A program made the position numbers and the translations under genes. The notes beneath the pieces were generated by a model. It saw only the letters and a list, made by a program, of their open reading frames with translations, had not been told where the DNA came from and did not search any database. Shown here one piece after another: positions 34,870 through 42,863 of a stretch of 64,000 nt of DNA (the first letter of the stretch is position 1; each line of letters opens with the position of its first letter). The stretch covers positions 96,941 to 160,940 of the forward strand of contig NZ_VJXQ01000003.1 of the NCBI RefSeq assembly GCF_007655485.1. Reading direction: 5' to 3'. This DNA comes from Halobellus captivus (GTDB taxonomy: Archaea; Halobacteriota; Halobacteria; Halobacteriales; Haloferacaceae).

Positions 34870-36234
34870 TCACGCCTTCCGGAGGTCCTCGGTATACGGT
34901 ACCGGGGCGACGGTCGCGGAGACTTCCGTCGGCTCGTGATCCTCGACTCGCGGGTTGATCGAGTCGCTTCCCTCTCCCCAGTGGACGGTCACTTCGGTCC
35001 CGGGTTCGCTGTATTCCAGATCGACGACGGCGAGCGAGGCGATGCCGCGGATATCTGGTTCGTACGACCGACGGCGGGAAAGGCCGACGAGGCTGCCGTC
35101 TTTCGTCACGCTGTCGAACGCCGAGTTCCCCCACCGGGACCGCGGAAGCTCGAAGTACTTATTGGGGGTACCGTCACCGTACAGCGATGCGTACACATCG
35201 ACCATATCATCGTCGTCCCAGAGCAACGAGACGAACTCTCGCTGCTGATTGTCGAGTTGCTCTCTGAGCGCTTCTTTCCCGACGTAGTCGTGATCGAAGT
35301 CGACGAGGCCACCGAAGCCGTACTCCACTGGCGTCATATAGTAGTCCGTGATGTCCTCTGAGTCGTAGCTCCCCTCGATAGAGAACGACGCCTCGCGGCG
35401 ATCCGTTCCCAGCCACTTCCTGAAGCCCTCCATCTCTTCGCCGTCGTAGACCGGCGGCGGACCCGCACCGATCCATCCGAGTCGGACTGACTGTGAGTTA
35501 TAAGCTTTCGATCCGAGGTGTCTGATCCCGAACTCCTCGCCTGCCTCGAGAATCGCGCTTTTCACCTCATCGGCGTACTCGAACGGCCCGTGGAACTCGA
35601 ATCCCGGTTGCGTGGACATCCCGTGACCGAACGCCCGAACCTGCTTGCCCGCTAGGGTGATCTCTCTGAACTTGTAGAAACCAATGTCTTTGATGTCTGC
35701 GTCGGTTATTTTCGACAGTGTAGCGTACGCGTCCGGTCCCTGAACTTGGATGATGAAACTCTCGGGATCGCCGCCGTCTTTCTTGGCAGTCGGCGGATCG
35801 AAGGATGCCGTCGCGTCGTAGTCGCCGGTTTCGAGTTGATACTCCAGCCAGTTTTCGGCACCCCACGGGACACCCCAGAACTCCTCTTCACCCAATCGAA
35901 GCAGCGGTCCGTCACCGATGAGATGACCACGGGCGTTGCAGAGGACGATATGCTTTCCGTCGCCGATCTCGAAGTTCTCGAAGCTGTTGACCGAGAAATC
36001 CTTAAAGAACTGGAAGGCATCCGGCCCCTCGGCGTGAATCTCCGTCATATGGTGGGACAGATCGCCGAGTGCAACCGATTCAATGATTGCCCGCTGTTCT
36101 TCGATCCAGTTCGTTATCTCGTTCGGGATCGCCGGAAAATGTTCGCCGAGGGTGAACGCGGTGGCGTTTCCCCGCAGCATTTCGACGATATTGTCCGATT
36201 CCCGGACTAACTCGTCGACGTTGTTAGCGCACAT
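34870..36234 (-). CDS. LigM/DesA-type folate-dependent O-demethylase (GcvT fold), paralogue 3
   Basis: About 454 residues. LigM-like order: VDELVRESDNIVEMLRG, EITNWIEEQRAIIESVALGD, KHIVLCNARGHLIGDGPLL, FIIQVQGPDAYATL, LGSKAYNSQSVRLGWIG, SIEGSYDSEDITDYYMTPVE, DHDYVGKEALREQ and DDMVDVYASLYGDG. It keeps the GSKAY motif of paralogue 1, so it is closer to that copy than to the 26461-27774 gene. GTG at 36240 is an alternative start; ATATTAATAC at 36261-36270 lies at -26 from that GTG and at -32 from the ATG. Marks the right edge of the island. Confidence 0.82.
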   Translation of the reverse strand: MCANNVDELVRESDNIVEMLRGNATAFTLGEHFPAIPNEITNWIEEQRAIIESVALGDLSHHMTEIHAEGPDAFQFFKDFSVNSFENFEIGDGKHIVLCNARGHLIGDGPLLRLGEEEFWGVPWGAENWLEYQLETGDYDATASFDPPTAKKDGGDPESFIIQVQGPDAYATLSKITDADIKDIGFYKFREITLAGKQVRAFGHGMSTQPGFEFHGPFEYADEVKSAILEAGEEFGIRHLGSKAYNSQSVRLGWIGAGPPPVYDGEEMEGFRKWLGTDRREASFSIEGSYDSEDITDYYMTPVEYGFGGLVDFDHDYVGKEALREQLDNQQREFVSLLWDDDDMVDVYASLYGDGTPNKYFELPRSRWGNSAFDSVTKDGSLVGLSRRRSYEPDIRGIASLAVVDLEYSEPGTEVTVHWGEGSDSINPRVEDHEPTEVSATVAPVPYTEDLRKA

Positions 36235-36240
36235 TGGCAC

Positions 36241-36487
36241 CTGATGATCCTCTCTATTTTGTATTAATATTTCCTACTAAATAATTTATATTATATTACA
36301 TTTATACGCTCCCCGCCAACTCACCCGCTCACTGGAGGATACAGGCTGATATCTCTGAGACCAGAGATATCGCTCTTTGCTCGATACGTACTACTCCCTC
36401 GCCCTCCTCTACAGTGAGTGAAATCATCGTACCGAGAGTGACTCTCGAATCCACGTTTCACAGTCTGTTCCGACCGTCGTTCTCCGA
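36241..36487. other. AT-rich island edge with two perfect inverted repeats
   Basis: 36241-36305 is unusually AT-rich for this genome and holds the promoter of the LigM-like gene. Then come GATATCTCTG AGAC CAGAGATATC (36348-36371), a perfect ten-base palindrome, and CGAGAG TGA CTCTCG (36433-36447). They could be operators or terminators for the gene at 36488-36949. No gene was found here. Confidence 0.45.
36348..36371. repeat. Perfect 10-bp inverted repeat
   Basis: GATATCTCTG and its exact reverse complement CAGAGATATC, four bases apart. It lies 117 bases past the stop of the small membrane gene and about 110 bases upstream of the LigM-like start. Confidence 0.8.
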
Positions 36488-36949
36488 CTACTGCCGCCAC
36501 AACACTGCGTACACACCGCCGAGGACCGCCCCGTAGACAACGTGACCGACGAGACTCATGACGTTCACGTTCGGCAGCGACGGGTTCGCTGGCGAGCCGA
36601 CGGCCGAGAGCCAAATCGGCATCACCAGAACGGCCAGAACGACCCACAGGACCACGCCGTAGCCGACGCCGTACGCGATGGCTTTCGCGGTCGTCAGGTC
36701 GGTCTGCGTCGCCGCGAACGCGGCGAAGACCACACCCAATACGGCACCGTGGGCGACGTGGATGGTGAACCCCGCGGCACCCCCCATCAGGAAGTACATC
36801 GACGGGATTGCGACTTCGATGACCGGCCGCATCTGCATCACCATCAACGCGCCCATCACGATGGCCGCGATGGCACCGGCGATGACGCCGTACTGCCACG
36901 CGTTGTCTTCCGTCTGTGCTGCCCTCGTCGTGCTGGTTTCAGTCGCCAT
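36488..36949 (-). CDS. Conserved haloarchaeal membrane protein (DUF6789-like)
   Basis: 153 residues with four hydrophobic segments: VIAGAIAAIVMGALMVMQM, FTIHVAHGAVLGVVFAAF, VGYGVVLWVVLAVLVMPIWL and LVGHVVYGAVLGGVYAVL. The two HxxxGxVLGxxxA-like segments form an internal repeat. Similar proteins are common in haloarchaea, sometimes mislabelled histidine kinase; I recall DUF6789. Function unknown. No catalytic residues are evident. Confidence 0.7.
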   Translation of the reverse strand: MATETSTTRAAQTEDNAWQYGVIAGAIAAIVMGALMVMQMRPVIEVAIPSMYFLMGGAAGFTIHVAHGAVLGVVFAAFAATQTDLTTAKAIAYGVGYGVVLWVVLAVLVMPIWLSAVGSPANPSLPNVNVMSLVGHVVYGAVLGGVYAVLWRQ

Positions 36950-37112
36950 ACCGGACGGTACTCAGTCATCCGGAATAACGGCGTCTCGGCGGGGTGACTC
37001 AGGCGCACGAGGCCAGTAGAATTATGTTGGTTGATACCGTCCCTCACTAAGGACTGATTCCGCCCTGTCGACCGTCCGAGCCTTTTACTTCGAGGAGGGC
37101 GGAGAGACCACC

Positions 37113-39290
37113 GTGTCGACGACCGGCGAATATGAGCGGTTCTTCCCGTACGAGGAGCCGTATCCGAATCAGCGCTCGGCGATGGCGGAAATCGCCGACG
37201 CGCTCGACGACGAGTGCGACGTCCTCTTAGAGGGTGCGCCGGGCACCGGAAAGACGCTCTCAGCGCTCGTTCCGGCCCTGGAGTACGCCCGACGGACGGA
37301 CAAGACGGTCGTCATCACCACGAACGTCCATCAGCAGATGCGACAGTTCGTCTCCGACGCCCGCGCGATCACGCGCGAGGAGCCGCTCCGCGCGGTCGTG
37401 TTCAAGGGGAAGTCGTCGATGTGCCACATCGACGTCGAGTACCAGGAGTGTCAGACGCTCCGGGACACGACGAGAACGCTCGTCGAGAAGGAGCAGGAGC
37501 GGGCGGAACTGACCGATCAGGCCGACGCCCTCCTCGATCGGCTTCGGGAGGGCGAAGACGGTGCGGGCGAGGCCCGGACCGCCGTGACCGACGAGCTCGA
37601 CGCGGTCGAATCCGAACTCGACGAACTCCGCGACGGGAACGTCTGTGAGCACTACTACAACAACCTCGTCTCGGGCACCGAGGAGTTCTTCGAGTGGCTC
37701 TTCGACGACGTGCGAACGCCCGAGGAGATCTACGCGTACGCCGACGAGCGACAGCTCTGCGGGTACGAACTCCTCAAGGAGGGGATGGAAGCCGTGGACC
37801 TGGTCGTTTGCAACTACCACCACCTGCTCGATCCGGCGATACGAGAGCAGTTCTTCCGGTGGCTCGGACGCGAACCGGAGGACGTCGTCACCGTCTTCGA
37901 CGAGGCGCACAACATCGAGTCTGCCGCGCGCGACCACGCCAGCCGGGCGCTCACCGAGAACACGCTCGAAGAGGCGCTCTCGGAACTGGAGGACGTCGAC
38001 GACTCCCGCGCCGAGTCAGCGACCAACGTCGTTTCGGCGTTTCTCGGCGCGTTGCGCGCGACCTACGACGACGCGCTCGGTTTCGGCGAGCGCGAGCAGG
38101 TCGGCGAGGACTGGCACGACCTCACGATCGCCAACAGCGACCGGCGCGACAATCTGACGCTCGCGTTTCTGGACCGGTACGAGGGCCGCGGCATCGACAC
38201 CGAAGTCGACCTCGCGCTGCAACTCGGCCGGACGCTTGACCGGGAGTACGAGGAGGCGTACCGCGAGGGGCGAACGACGACCCGATCGGAGTGTCAGACG
38301 CTCTCGGTCGCGGAGTTCATCGCCGCGTGGATGGCCGACGGCGGAAAGCTCGGGCAACATCCGATGTGTTCGGTGCGTCGCGACGGCGGCACCGACGAGG
38401 TGTACGGCCGCGCGGAGTTGTACACCTGCATCCCGCGGGAGGTGACCGAGGCGCTGTTCGCGGAGGTCCACGCGAGCGTGCTGATGTCGGCGACGCTGCG
38501 CCCCTTCGACGTCGTTGCGGACGTGCTGGGACTCGACGACCCCGTGACGATGGCCTACGGGCTGGAGTACCCCGAGGAGCGACGTCGGACGCTTGCGGTG
38601 GAGGCACCCGCCCTGTTCAGCTCCGAGCGATCCGATCCGGAGACGCAGGCCGCGATCGCGGACGTCCTCACTGACGCGGTGCGCTTCACCCCGGGGAACA
38701 CGCTGCTCTTTTTCCCCTCGTACGCCGAGGCCGAGCGGTATCACGACCGCCTCCGTAGCCGCGCGGACGTGACGAGCGACCTCCTGCTCGACGGCTCCGA
38801 CGTCGACACGGAGTCGCTGCGGCAGTCGTTCGTCGGAAGCGGCGACGCGACGCTCTTTACTTCTCTCTGGGGCACGCTCGCGGAGGGTGTGAGTTTCGAC
38901 GGTGACGACGCGCGAACCGTGGCGGTCGTTGGCGTGCCGTACCCGCACCTCTCCGAGCGGATGGAAGCGATCCAGAACGCCTACGACCGCGCGTACGACG
39001 ATCGGTCGGAGGCGGGCTGGCGCTACGCGGTGGAAATTCCGACGATCCGGAAGACGCGACAGGCGCTCGGGCGCGTGATCCGCGCGCCGGACGACTACGG
39101 CGTCCGGCTCCTCGTGGACAAGCGCTACACCCAGAAGAGCGTCGAGATGGGGAAGTACGGCGTCCGCGAGAGCTTCCCGCGCGAGGAGCGCGCGGAACTC
39201 GTCGACGTCGCCCCCGGAAAATTGAAGTTCTCGATGCTGAACTTCTACGCCGATCTCGACGCCTATCCGGGCGAGCCCCCGCGGCCGTAG
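37113..39290 (+). CDS. XPD/Rad3-family DNA helicase
   Basis: ATP-dependent 5'-3' superfamily 2 DNA helicase with an iron-sulfur cluster, used in repair. 725 residues. Seen: Walker A EGAPGTGKTLSALVP, four candidate FeS Cys (SSMCH, YQECQ, NVCEH, QLCGYE), the DEAH box TVFDEAHNIES, SATLRPFDVVADVLG, and the motif VI region RQALGRVIRAPDDYG. A coiled insert (about residues 130-175) lies in the FeS region. GTG start at 37113, 26 bases after TTTTACTT. Confidence 0.93.
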   Translation: MSTTGEYERFFPYEEPYPNQRSAMAEIADALDDECDVLLEGAPGTGKTLSALVPALEYARRTDKTVVITTNVHQQMRQFVSDARAITREEPLRAVVFKGKSSMCHIDVEYQECQTLRDTTRTLVEKEQERAELTDQADALLDRLREGEDGAGEARTAVTDELDAVESELDELRDGNVCEHYYNNLVSGTEEFFEWLFDDVRTPEEIYAYADERQLCGYELLKEGMEAVDLVVCNYHHLLDPAIREQFFRWLGREPEDVVTVFDEAHNIESAARDHASRALTENTLEEALSELEDVDDSRAESATNVVSAFLGALRATYDDALGFGEREQVGEDWHDLTIANSDRRDNLTLAFLDRYEGRGIDTEVDLALQLGRTLDREYEEAYREGRTTTRSECQTLSVAEFIAAWMADGGKLGQHPMCSVRRDGGTDEVYGRAELYTCIPREVTEALFAEVHASVLMSATLRPFDVVADVLGLDDPVTMAYGLEYPEERRRTLAVEAPALFSSERSDPETQAAIADVLTDAVRFTPGNTLLFFPSYAEAERYHDRLRSRADVTSDLLLDGSDVDTESLRQSFVGSGDATLFTSLWGTLAEGVSFDGDDARTVAVVGVPYPHLSERMEAIQNAYDRAYDDRSEAGWRYAVEIPTIRKTRQALGRVIRAPDDYGVRLLVDKRYTQKSVEMGKYGVRESFPREERAELVDVAPGKLKFSMLNFYADLDAYPGEPPRP

Positions 39291-39314
39291 GTGCGCGCCG
39301 GACGCATCGAACGC

Positions 39315-39836
39315 TCACCGCAGCGGGATCCGCGCGGCGGCCTCGCGGTACCGCGAGTCCCAGACGTGCAGCTCCGTGGCCGTCCACTCGATCGGTTCGA
39401 GGCCCCGCCCCGCGACCACCTCGCGCGCATCGTCGATGCGGCCGCCCCGCGCGAGCGTGACGTGCGGGACGTAGTCGTCGCCTTCGATCCCCGCGACCGT
39501 CCCGAACGACTCGCAGAGTCTGCGGTGCAGTCGGTGCAGATCCGGGCTCTCGACGGTGAGATAGACGACCGGTCCAGTCCCCCGCGCGGGCGTCTCGAAG
39601 TAGTCCAGACCGGTCACTCGGAGGTCGAGACCGCCCGAAACGTGTCGCCGGAGTGACGGCCGCAGCCGCTCGCGAAGCCGCGGTAGCGAGTCCGCGTCGT
39701 CGTCGAGGGAGGTGTCGAAGCGCTTCGCGACAAGCGTGTGGCGCTCGCGGATCCGCTCGAAGCGCGTGAGTGCGGGATGAAGCTCCGACGCGACGCGTTT
39801 GAGCTCCCCCGGAACGGGGACGTTCAGGCTGAACAC
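39315..39836 (-). CDS. 2'-5' RNA ligase family / 2H phosphoesterase (ThpR-like)
   Basis: 173 residues with two HxTx motifs, RHTLVAK and PHVTLARG, about 80-90 residues apart, the catalytic pair of 2H phosphoesterases that act on 2',3'-cyclic phosphates of RNA. FSLNVPVPGELKRVAS is the typical family start, so the GTG at 39836 is used; the upstream ATG at 39947 would add 37 residues that match nothing and run through a tandem repeat. Converges with the helicase gene. Biological substrate unknown. Confidence 0.82.
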   Translation of the reverse strand: MFSLNVPVPGELKRVASELHPALTRFERIRERHTLVAKRFDTSLDDDADSLPRLRERLRPSLRRHVSGGLDLRVTGLDYFETPARGTGPVVYLTVESPDLHRLHRRLCESFGTVAGIEGDDYVPHVTLARGGRIDDAREVVAGRGLEPIEWTATELHVWDSRYREAAARIPLR

Positions 39837-39855
39837 GGTCGAGGGTGTGGTTCCA

Positions 39856-39900
39856 GTGGGCAAGAAGCCGTCGAGACTGTGGGCAAGGGGCCGTCGAGAC
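39856..39900. repeat. Two 22-bp direct repeats upstream of the 2H phosphoesterase gene
   Basis: GTGGGCAAGAAGCCGTCGAG and GTGGGCAAGGGGCCGTCGAG, each followed by AC, at 39856-39877 and 39879-39900, one base apart and differing at two positions. They lie between the GTG start of the phosphoesterase and the divergent lipoprotein gene. Confidence 0.75.
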
Positions 39901-39950
39901 GTGACCCAGGTCGCCGTGACCGTTATCGGCCGCGCCCGTGATATCATCGT

Positions 39951-40532
39951 ATGGGACGCACGCCACGGTATTTTCGGCGGACTCTGCTCTTGGCGTTGTC
40001 GAGTGCGTCTGCGATCGGTCTGCTGGCTGGCTGTAGCGGAACGCCTGGGGAGAACGGTGGACGTGACAGTCCTGCCAGCGGGTCACGGTCACCATCGAAC
40101 GCGGACGACAGCGGCAGTGATGAGACGCGGGCGAACGACGCCGACTCGGGAGGCCGGTCGGAGCTGGATCTTCGGGAGGCGAACGTCGTCGACGTTGTGA
40201 TCGACGGCAGCGACGGCGAGTACTCCTTCGACGTCACGCTGCACCACGACGACGAGGGAGAAGACGGCTACGCCGACTGGTGGCAGGTCGAACGTCTCGA
40301 CGGGACGCGGATCGGCCGTCGCGATCTACTCCACGCGCACGCGCAGCAACCCTTCACCCGGTCGGACACGTTCGAGATCCCCTCGGACGTGCGCTGCGTC
40401 GCAGTGAGGGGTCACGATCAGACGCACGGATACGGCGGGAGAATGATGGTCGTGAACGTGGCATCCGCGGCGACACGGGCCGTCGACCAGGGCGCGGACC
40501 GACAGCCCGTCGACGAGAGCGACTGCCCATAG
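39951..40532 (+). CDS. Haloarchaeal lipoprotein of unknown function
   Basis: 193 residues. N-terminal FRRTLLLALSSASAIGLLAG then Cys: a twin-arginine-like signal with lipobox LLAGC, followed by a Ser/Asp/Gly-rich linker. The folded part (VIDGSDGEYSFDVTLHHDDE, YADWWQVERLDG, HAHAQQPFTRSDTFEIPSDV) contains many His, suggesting metal binding, but I do not recognise the family with certainty. Exposed at the outer face of the membrane. TATA-like GTTATC at about -26. Confidence 0.75.
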   Translation: MGRTPRYFRRTLLLALSSASAIGLLAGCSGTPGENGGRDSPASGSRSPSNADDSGSDETRANDADSGGRSELDLREANVVDVVIDGSDGEYSFDVTLHHDDEGEDGYADWWQVERLDGTRIGRRDLLHAHAQQPFTRSDTFEIPSDVRCVAVRGHDQTHGYGGRMMVVNVASAATRAVDQGADRQPVDESDCP

Positions 40533-40602
40533 CGGAGCGACTCTCCGAAACCGAAAGGGACTGCCGCGGAGAAACGGGGACGGTTCGTGGGCGACGAACC
40601 GA

Positions 40603-40812
40603 TCAGATCCGATCCAGCAACCACAGCACAATGAGGCTGATGACGGCAAGTCCCAGCAGGGGTCGGAGTGGTCCGAGAAGCTCTCCGAGGATACCGAGAA
40701 CTCCGCCGATGACTTCGAGGACGAGCCAGATCACGACGAGCACGAGGACGATCTTCAGAAGGTCCTCGACTTCCAGTGCTCCGCGGTCCGAACCGGGTAT
40801 CGGTAAGCGCAT
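40603..40812 (-). CDS. Small membrane protein (DUF7554-like)
   Basis: 69 residues: short soluble start MRLPIPGSDRGALEVEDLLK, then two hydrophobic segments (IVLVLVVIWLVLEVIGGVLG and LLGLAVISLIVLWLLDRI). I recall the same LEVEDLLKIVLVLVVxWLVLE pattern in other haloarchaea. ATG at 40812 is preferred to a TTG at 40839. Function unknown. Confidence 0.7.
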   Translation of the reverse strand: MRLPIPGSDRGALEVEDLLKIVLVLVVIWLVLEVIGGVLGILGELLGPLRPLLGLAVISLIVLWLLDRI

Positions 40813-40949
40813 AGCTGCCACCTCGTCGTCGACCCCCAAGTGCCTTCGGGTGGTTTCACGGGTACGTTTCGAATCGACAGAGTCGACCGCGTGCTGCGAA
40901 CTACTGCCTCTCCCCGGTCGCTCCCGAGCCTACAAGTAGTGACGGAGCG

Positions 40950-41417
40950 ATGGGTATCGCCGAGGCACTGATGATCCTCGAAGAGACGACGGTGGTGGAG
41001 GCGTCCCCGGGTGCCGTGTTTCACTTCTTCGAGACGATGGAGGAGCACTACACGCGATGGCACCCGGATCACGTCGCGTTCCGTTGGATCGACGGAAACG
41101 GACTGGAAGCGGGTGCGACGGCCTATTTCGAGGAGGAGATCGCCGGAAAGACGCAGCGGAAAACGGTCCGGTTCACGCGGGTGGATCCGGATCGATACAT
41201 CGAGTTCGAGCCGACGTCACGGCTCGTCCGGCTTCTGATGCCCCACATCAGCTTCGCGATCAGTTCCCACCCGGGCGGGTGTGAGCTCACACAACGCATC
41301 AGCGTTCGGACCGGACCGATCGGCGCGTGGCTCAATCGTCGGGAGTTCGACGCCGTTCGGGAACATATGCGGGAGGAGGGCGAAAACCTGAACCGCATCC
41401 TCGAAGACGATTCGTGA
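40950..41417 (+). CDS. SRPBCC (START-like) family protein
   Basis: 155 residues with the polyketide-cyclase/START-like pattern: ILEETTVVEASPGAVFHFFE, WHPDHVAFRWIDG, FTRVDPDRYIEFEPTSR, and a long C-terminal helix REFDAVREHMREEGENLNRI. Such proteins bind hydrophobic ligands in a deep pocket. MILEETTVVEA at 40971 is an alternative start. Ligand unknown. It stands alone. Confidence 0.78.
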   Translation: MGIAEALMILEETTVVEASPGAVFHFFETMEEHYTRWHPDHVAFRWIDGNGLEAGATAYFEEEIAGKTQRKTVRFTRVDPDRYIEFEPTSRLVRLLMPHISFAISSHPGGCELTQRISVRTGPIGAWLNRREFDAVREHMREEGENLNRILEDDS

Positions 41418-41456
41418 CCACGCGGCGTTCTGACTGGTTGCGAACCCGCGGGACAC

Positions 41457-41466
41457 CCTTAATGCG
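41457..41466 (+). promoter_or_regulatory. TATA element setting the SPFH gene start
   Basis: CCTTAATGCG is centred about 26 bases before the ATG at 41487 and only 17 before the ATG at 41478, favouring a leaderless start at 41487. Confidence 0.5.
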
Positions 41467-41486
41467 ACAGCCTCACAATGTCAGCT

Positions 41487-42668
41487 ATGGCGAACCTCTT
41501 TCGCGAACTCGGCCGCCTCTCGGCGCACGGGCCACCGGGGTGGCTCCTCCCTGCTGCGGCCGTCGCCGTCGCCCTCCTCGTCGCGGGTGTCCTCTTCGGC
41601 GGCAATCCGCTGGCCGTCGTCGGTTTCGTCGTCCTCGCGCAGGCGATCGCTGCCGTCTACAGCGCCGTCGAGATCGTGAACGCCTACGAGAAGGCGACGC
41701 TGACGGTGTTCGGCGAGTACCGGAAGCTGCTCGAACCCGGGTTCAACGTGATTCCGCCGTTTATCTCGAAGACGTACGCGTTCGACATGCGGACGCAGAC
41801 GCTCGACGTCCCCAAACAGGAGGCGATCACTCGCGACAACTCCCCCGTCACTGCGGACGCCGTCGTCTACATCAAGGTGATGGACGCCAAGCGGGCGTTT
41901 CTGGAGGTCGACGACTACGAGCGCGCGGTCTCGAACCTCGCACAGACGACGTTGCGGGCGGTCCTCGGCGATATGGAACTCGACGAGACGCTCTCCGAGC
42001 GCGAGAAGATCAACCGACGCATCAACGAAGAACTCGACGAGCCGACGGACGAGTGGGGCATCCGCGTCGAGAGCGTCGAGGTCAGAAGCGTCAAACCCAG
42101 CGCGGCCGTCGAGACCGCGATGGAAGACCAGTCCTCCGCGGAGCGCCGCCGCCGCGCGATGATCCTCGAAGCACAGGGTTCGCGACGCGCCGCCGTCGAG
42201 ACCGCCGAGGGTGACAAGCAGGCGAACATCATCCGCGCGCAGGGCGAAAAGCAGAGCCAGATCCTCGAAGCGCAGGGTGACGCCATCTCGACGGTACTGC
42301 GCGCGAAATCCGCCGAATCGATGGGCGAGCGCGCGATGATCGACCGCGGCTTCGACGCGCTCACTCGAATCGGCACGTCGCCGTCGACGACGTACGTCCT
42401 CCCCCAGGAACTCACGAGTTTGCTGGGTCGGTACGGTCGCGGGCTGACCGGCGCTGCCGTGCAGGAATCCGCCGGGTTGGAGAGCCTCGATTTCGATGCC
42501 GAGACGCGCGAACTGCTCGGAATCGACGACGTCGACGAGATTCTCGCGGCGGTCGACGGAGTCGAGAGCGCCGAGTCCGTCGGCGAACTCGCCGCCCGTG
42601 GCGACGACGACGCCGCCCAGACCGACGTCGACTTGAACCTCGAAGGGGCCTACGATGCGGAGAGATAG
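41487..42668 (+). CDS. SPFH/stomatin (band 7) family membrane protein
   Basis: 393 residues. One hydrophobic hairpin region near the N-terminus (LLPAAAVAVALLVAGVLFGG, VVGFVVLAQAIAAVYSAVEI), then the SPFH domain (EKATLTVFGEYRKLLEPGFN, ITRDNSPVTADAVVYIKVMD), an Ala/Glu/Gln-rich coiled coil (AAVETAEGDKQANIIRAQG), and an acidic tail. Stomatin-like proteins form large membrane rings that organise microdomains and proteases. A small membrane-protein gene follows on the same strand. Confidence 0.9.
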   Translation: MANLFRELGRLSAHGPPGWLLPAAAVAVALLVAGVLFGGNPLAVVGFVVLAQAIAAVYSAVEIVNAYEKATLTVFGEYRKLLEPGFNVIPPFISKTYAFDMRTQTLDVPKQEAITRDNSPVTADAVVYIKVMDAKRAFLEVDDYERAVSNLAQTTLRAVLGDMELDETLSEREKINRRINEELDEPTDEWGIRVESVEVRSVKPSAAVETAMEDQSSAERRRRAMILEAQGSRRAAVETAEGDKQANIIRAQGEKQSQILEAQGDAISTVLRAKSAESMGERAMIDRGFDALTRIGTSPSTTYVLPQELTSLLGRYGRGLTGAAVQESAGLESLDFDAETRELLGIDDVDEILAAVDGVESAESVGELAARGDDDAAQTDVDLNLEGAYDAER

Positions 42669-42704
42669 AAGCTGTTAGGTGGATGCGTTCTGTCAATCGT
42701 GACG

Positions 42705-42851
42705 ATGACAGCACTGCTTCACCTCGGACTCGAACACCCCTCGATCTTATGGCTCGTCGGCGTCGGCTTCCTCGCGTTCGTCGCGGGACTCGTCGTCAAT
42801 CTGTACCGCTCGCGTCGGTCGAACGCCTCTCCCGACGCCACCGACCGGTAG
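42705..42851 (+). CDS. Small membrane protein, 48 aa
   Basis: MTALLHLGLEHPSILWLVGV, continuing through one transmembrane helix into a basic stop-transfer segment NLYRSRRSN. Short proteins with LEHPSxLWxxGxGxLxFxAGL are familiar to me from haloarchaea, often beside SPFH genes. It starts 36 bases after the SPFH stop, with a weak TATA-like TTAGG at about -28. It ends 12 bases from the converging uvrB stop. Function unknown. Confidence 0.6.
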   Translation: MTALLHLGLEHPSILWLVGVGFLAFVAGLVVNLYRSRRSNASPDATDR

Positions 42852-42863
42852 CGCTCACCTCAG

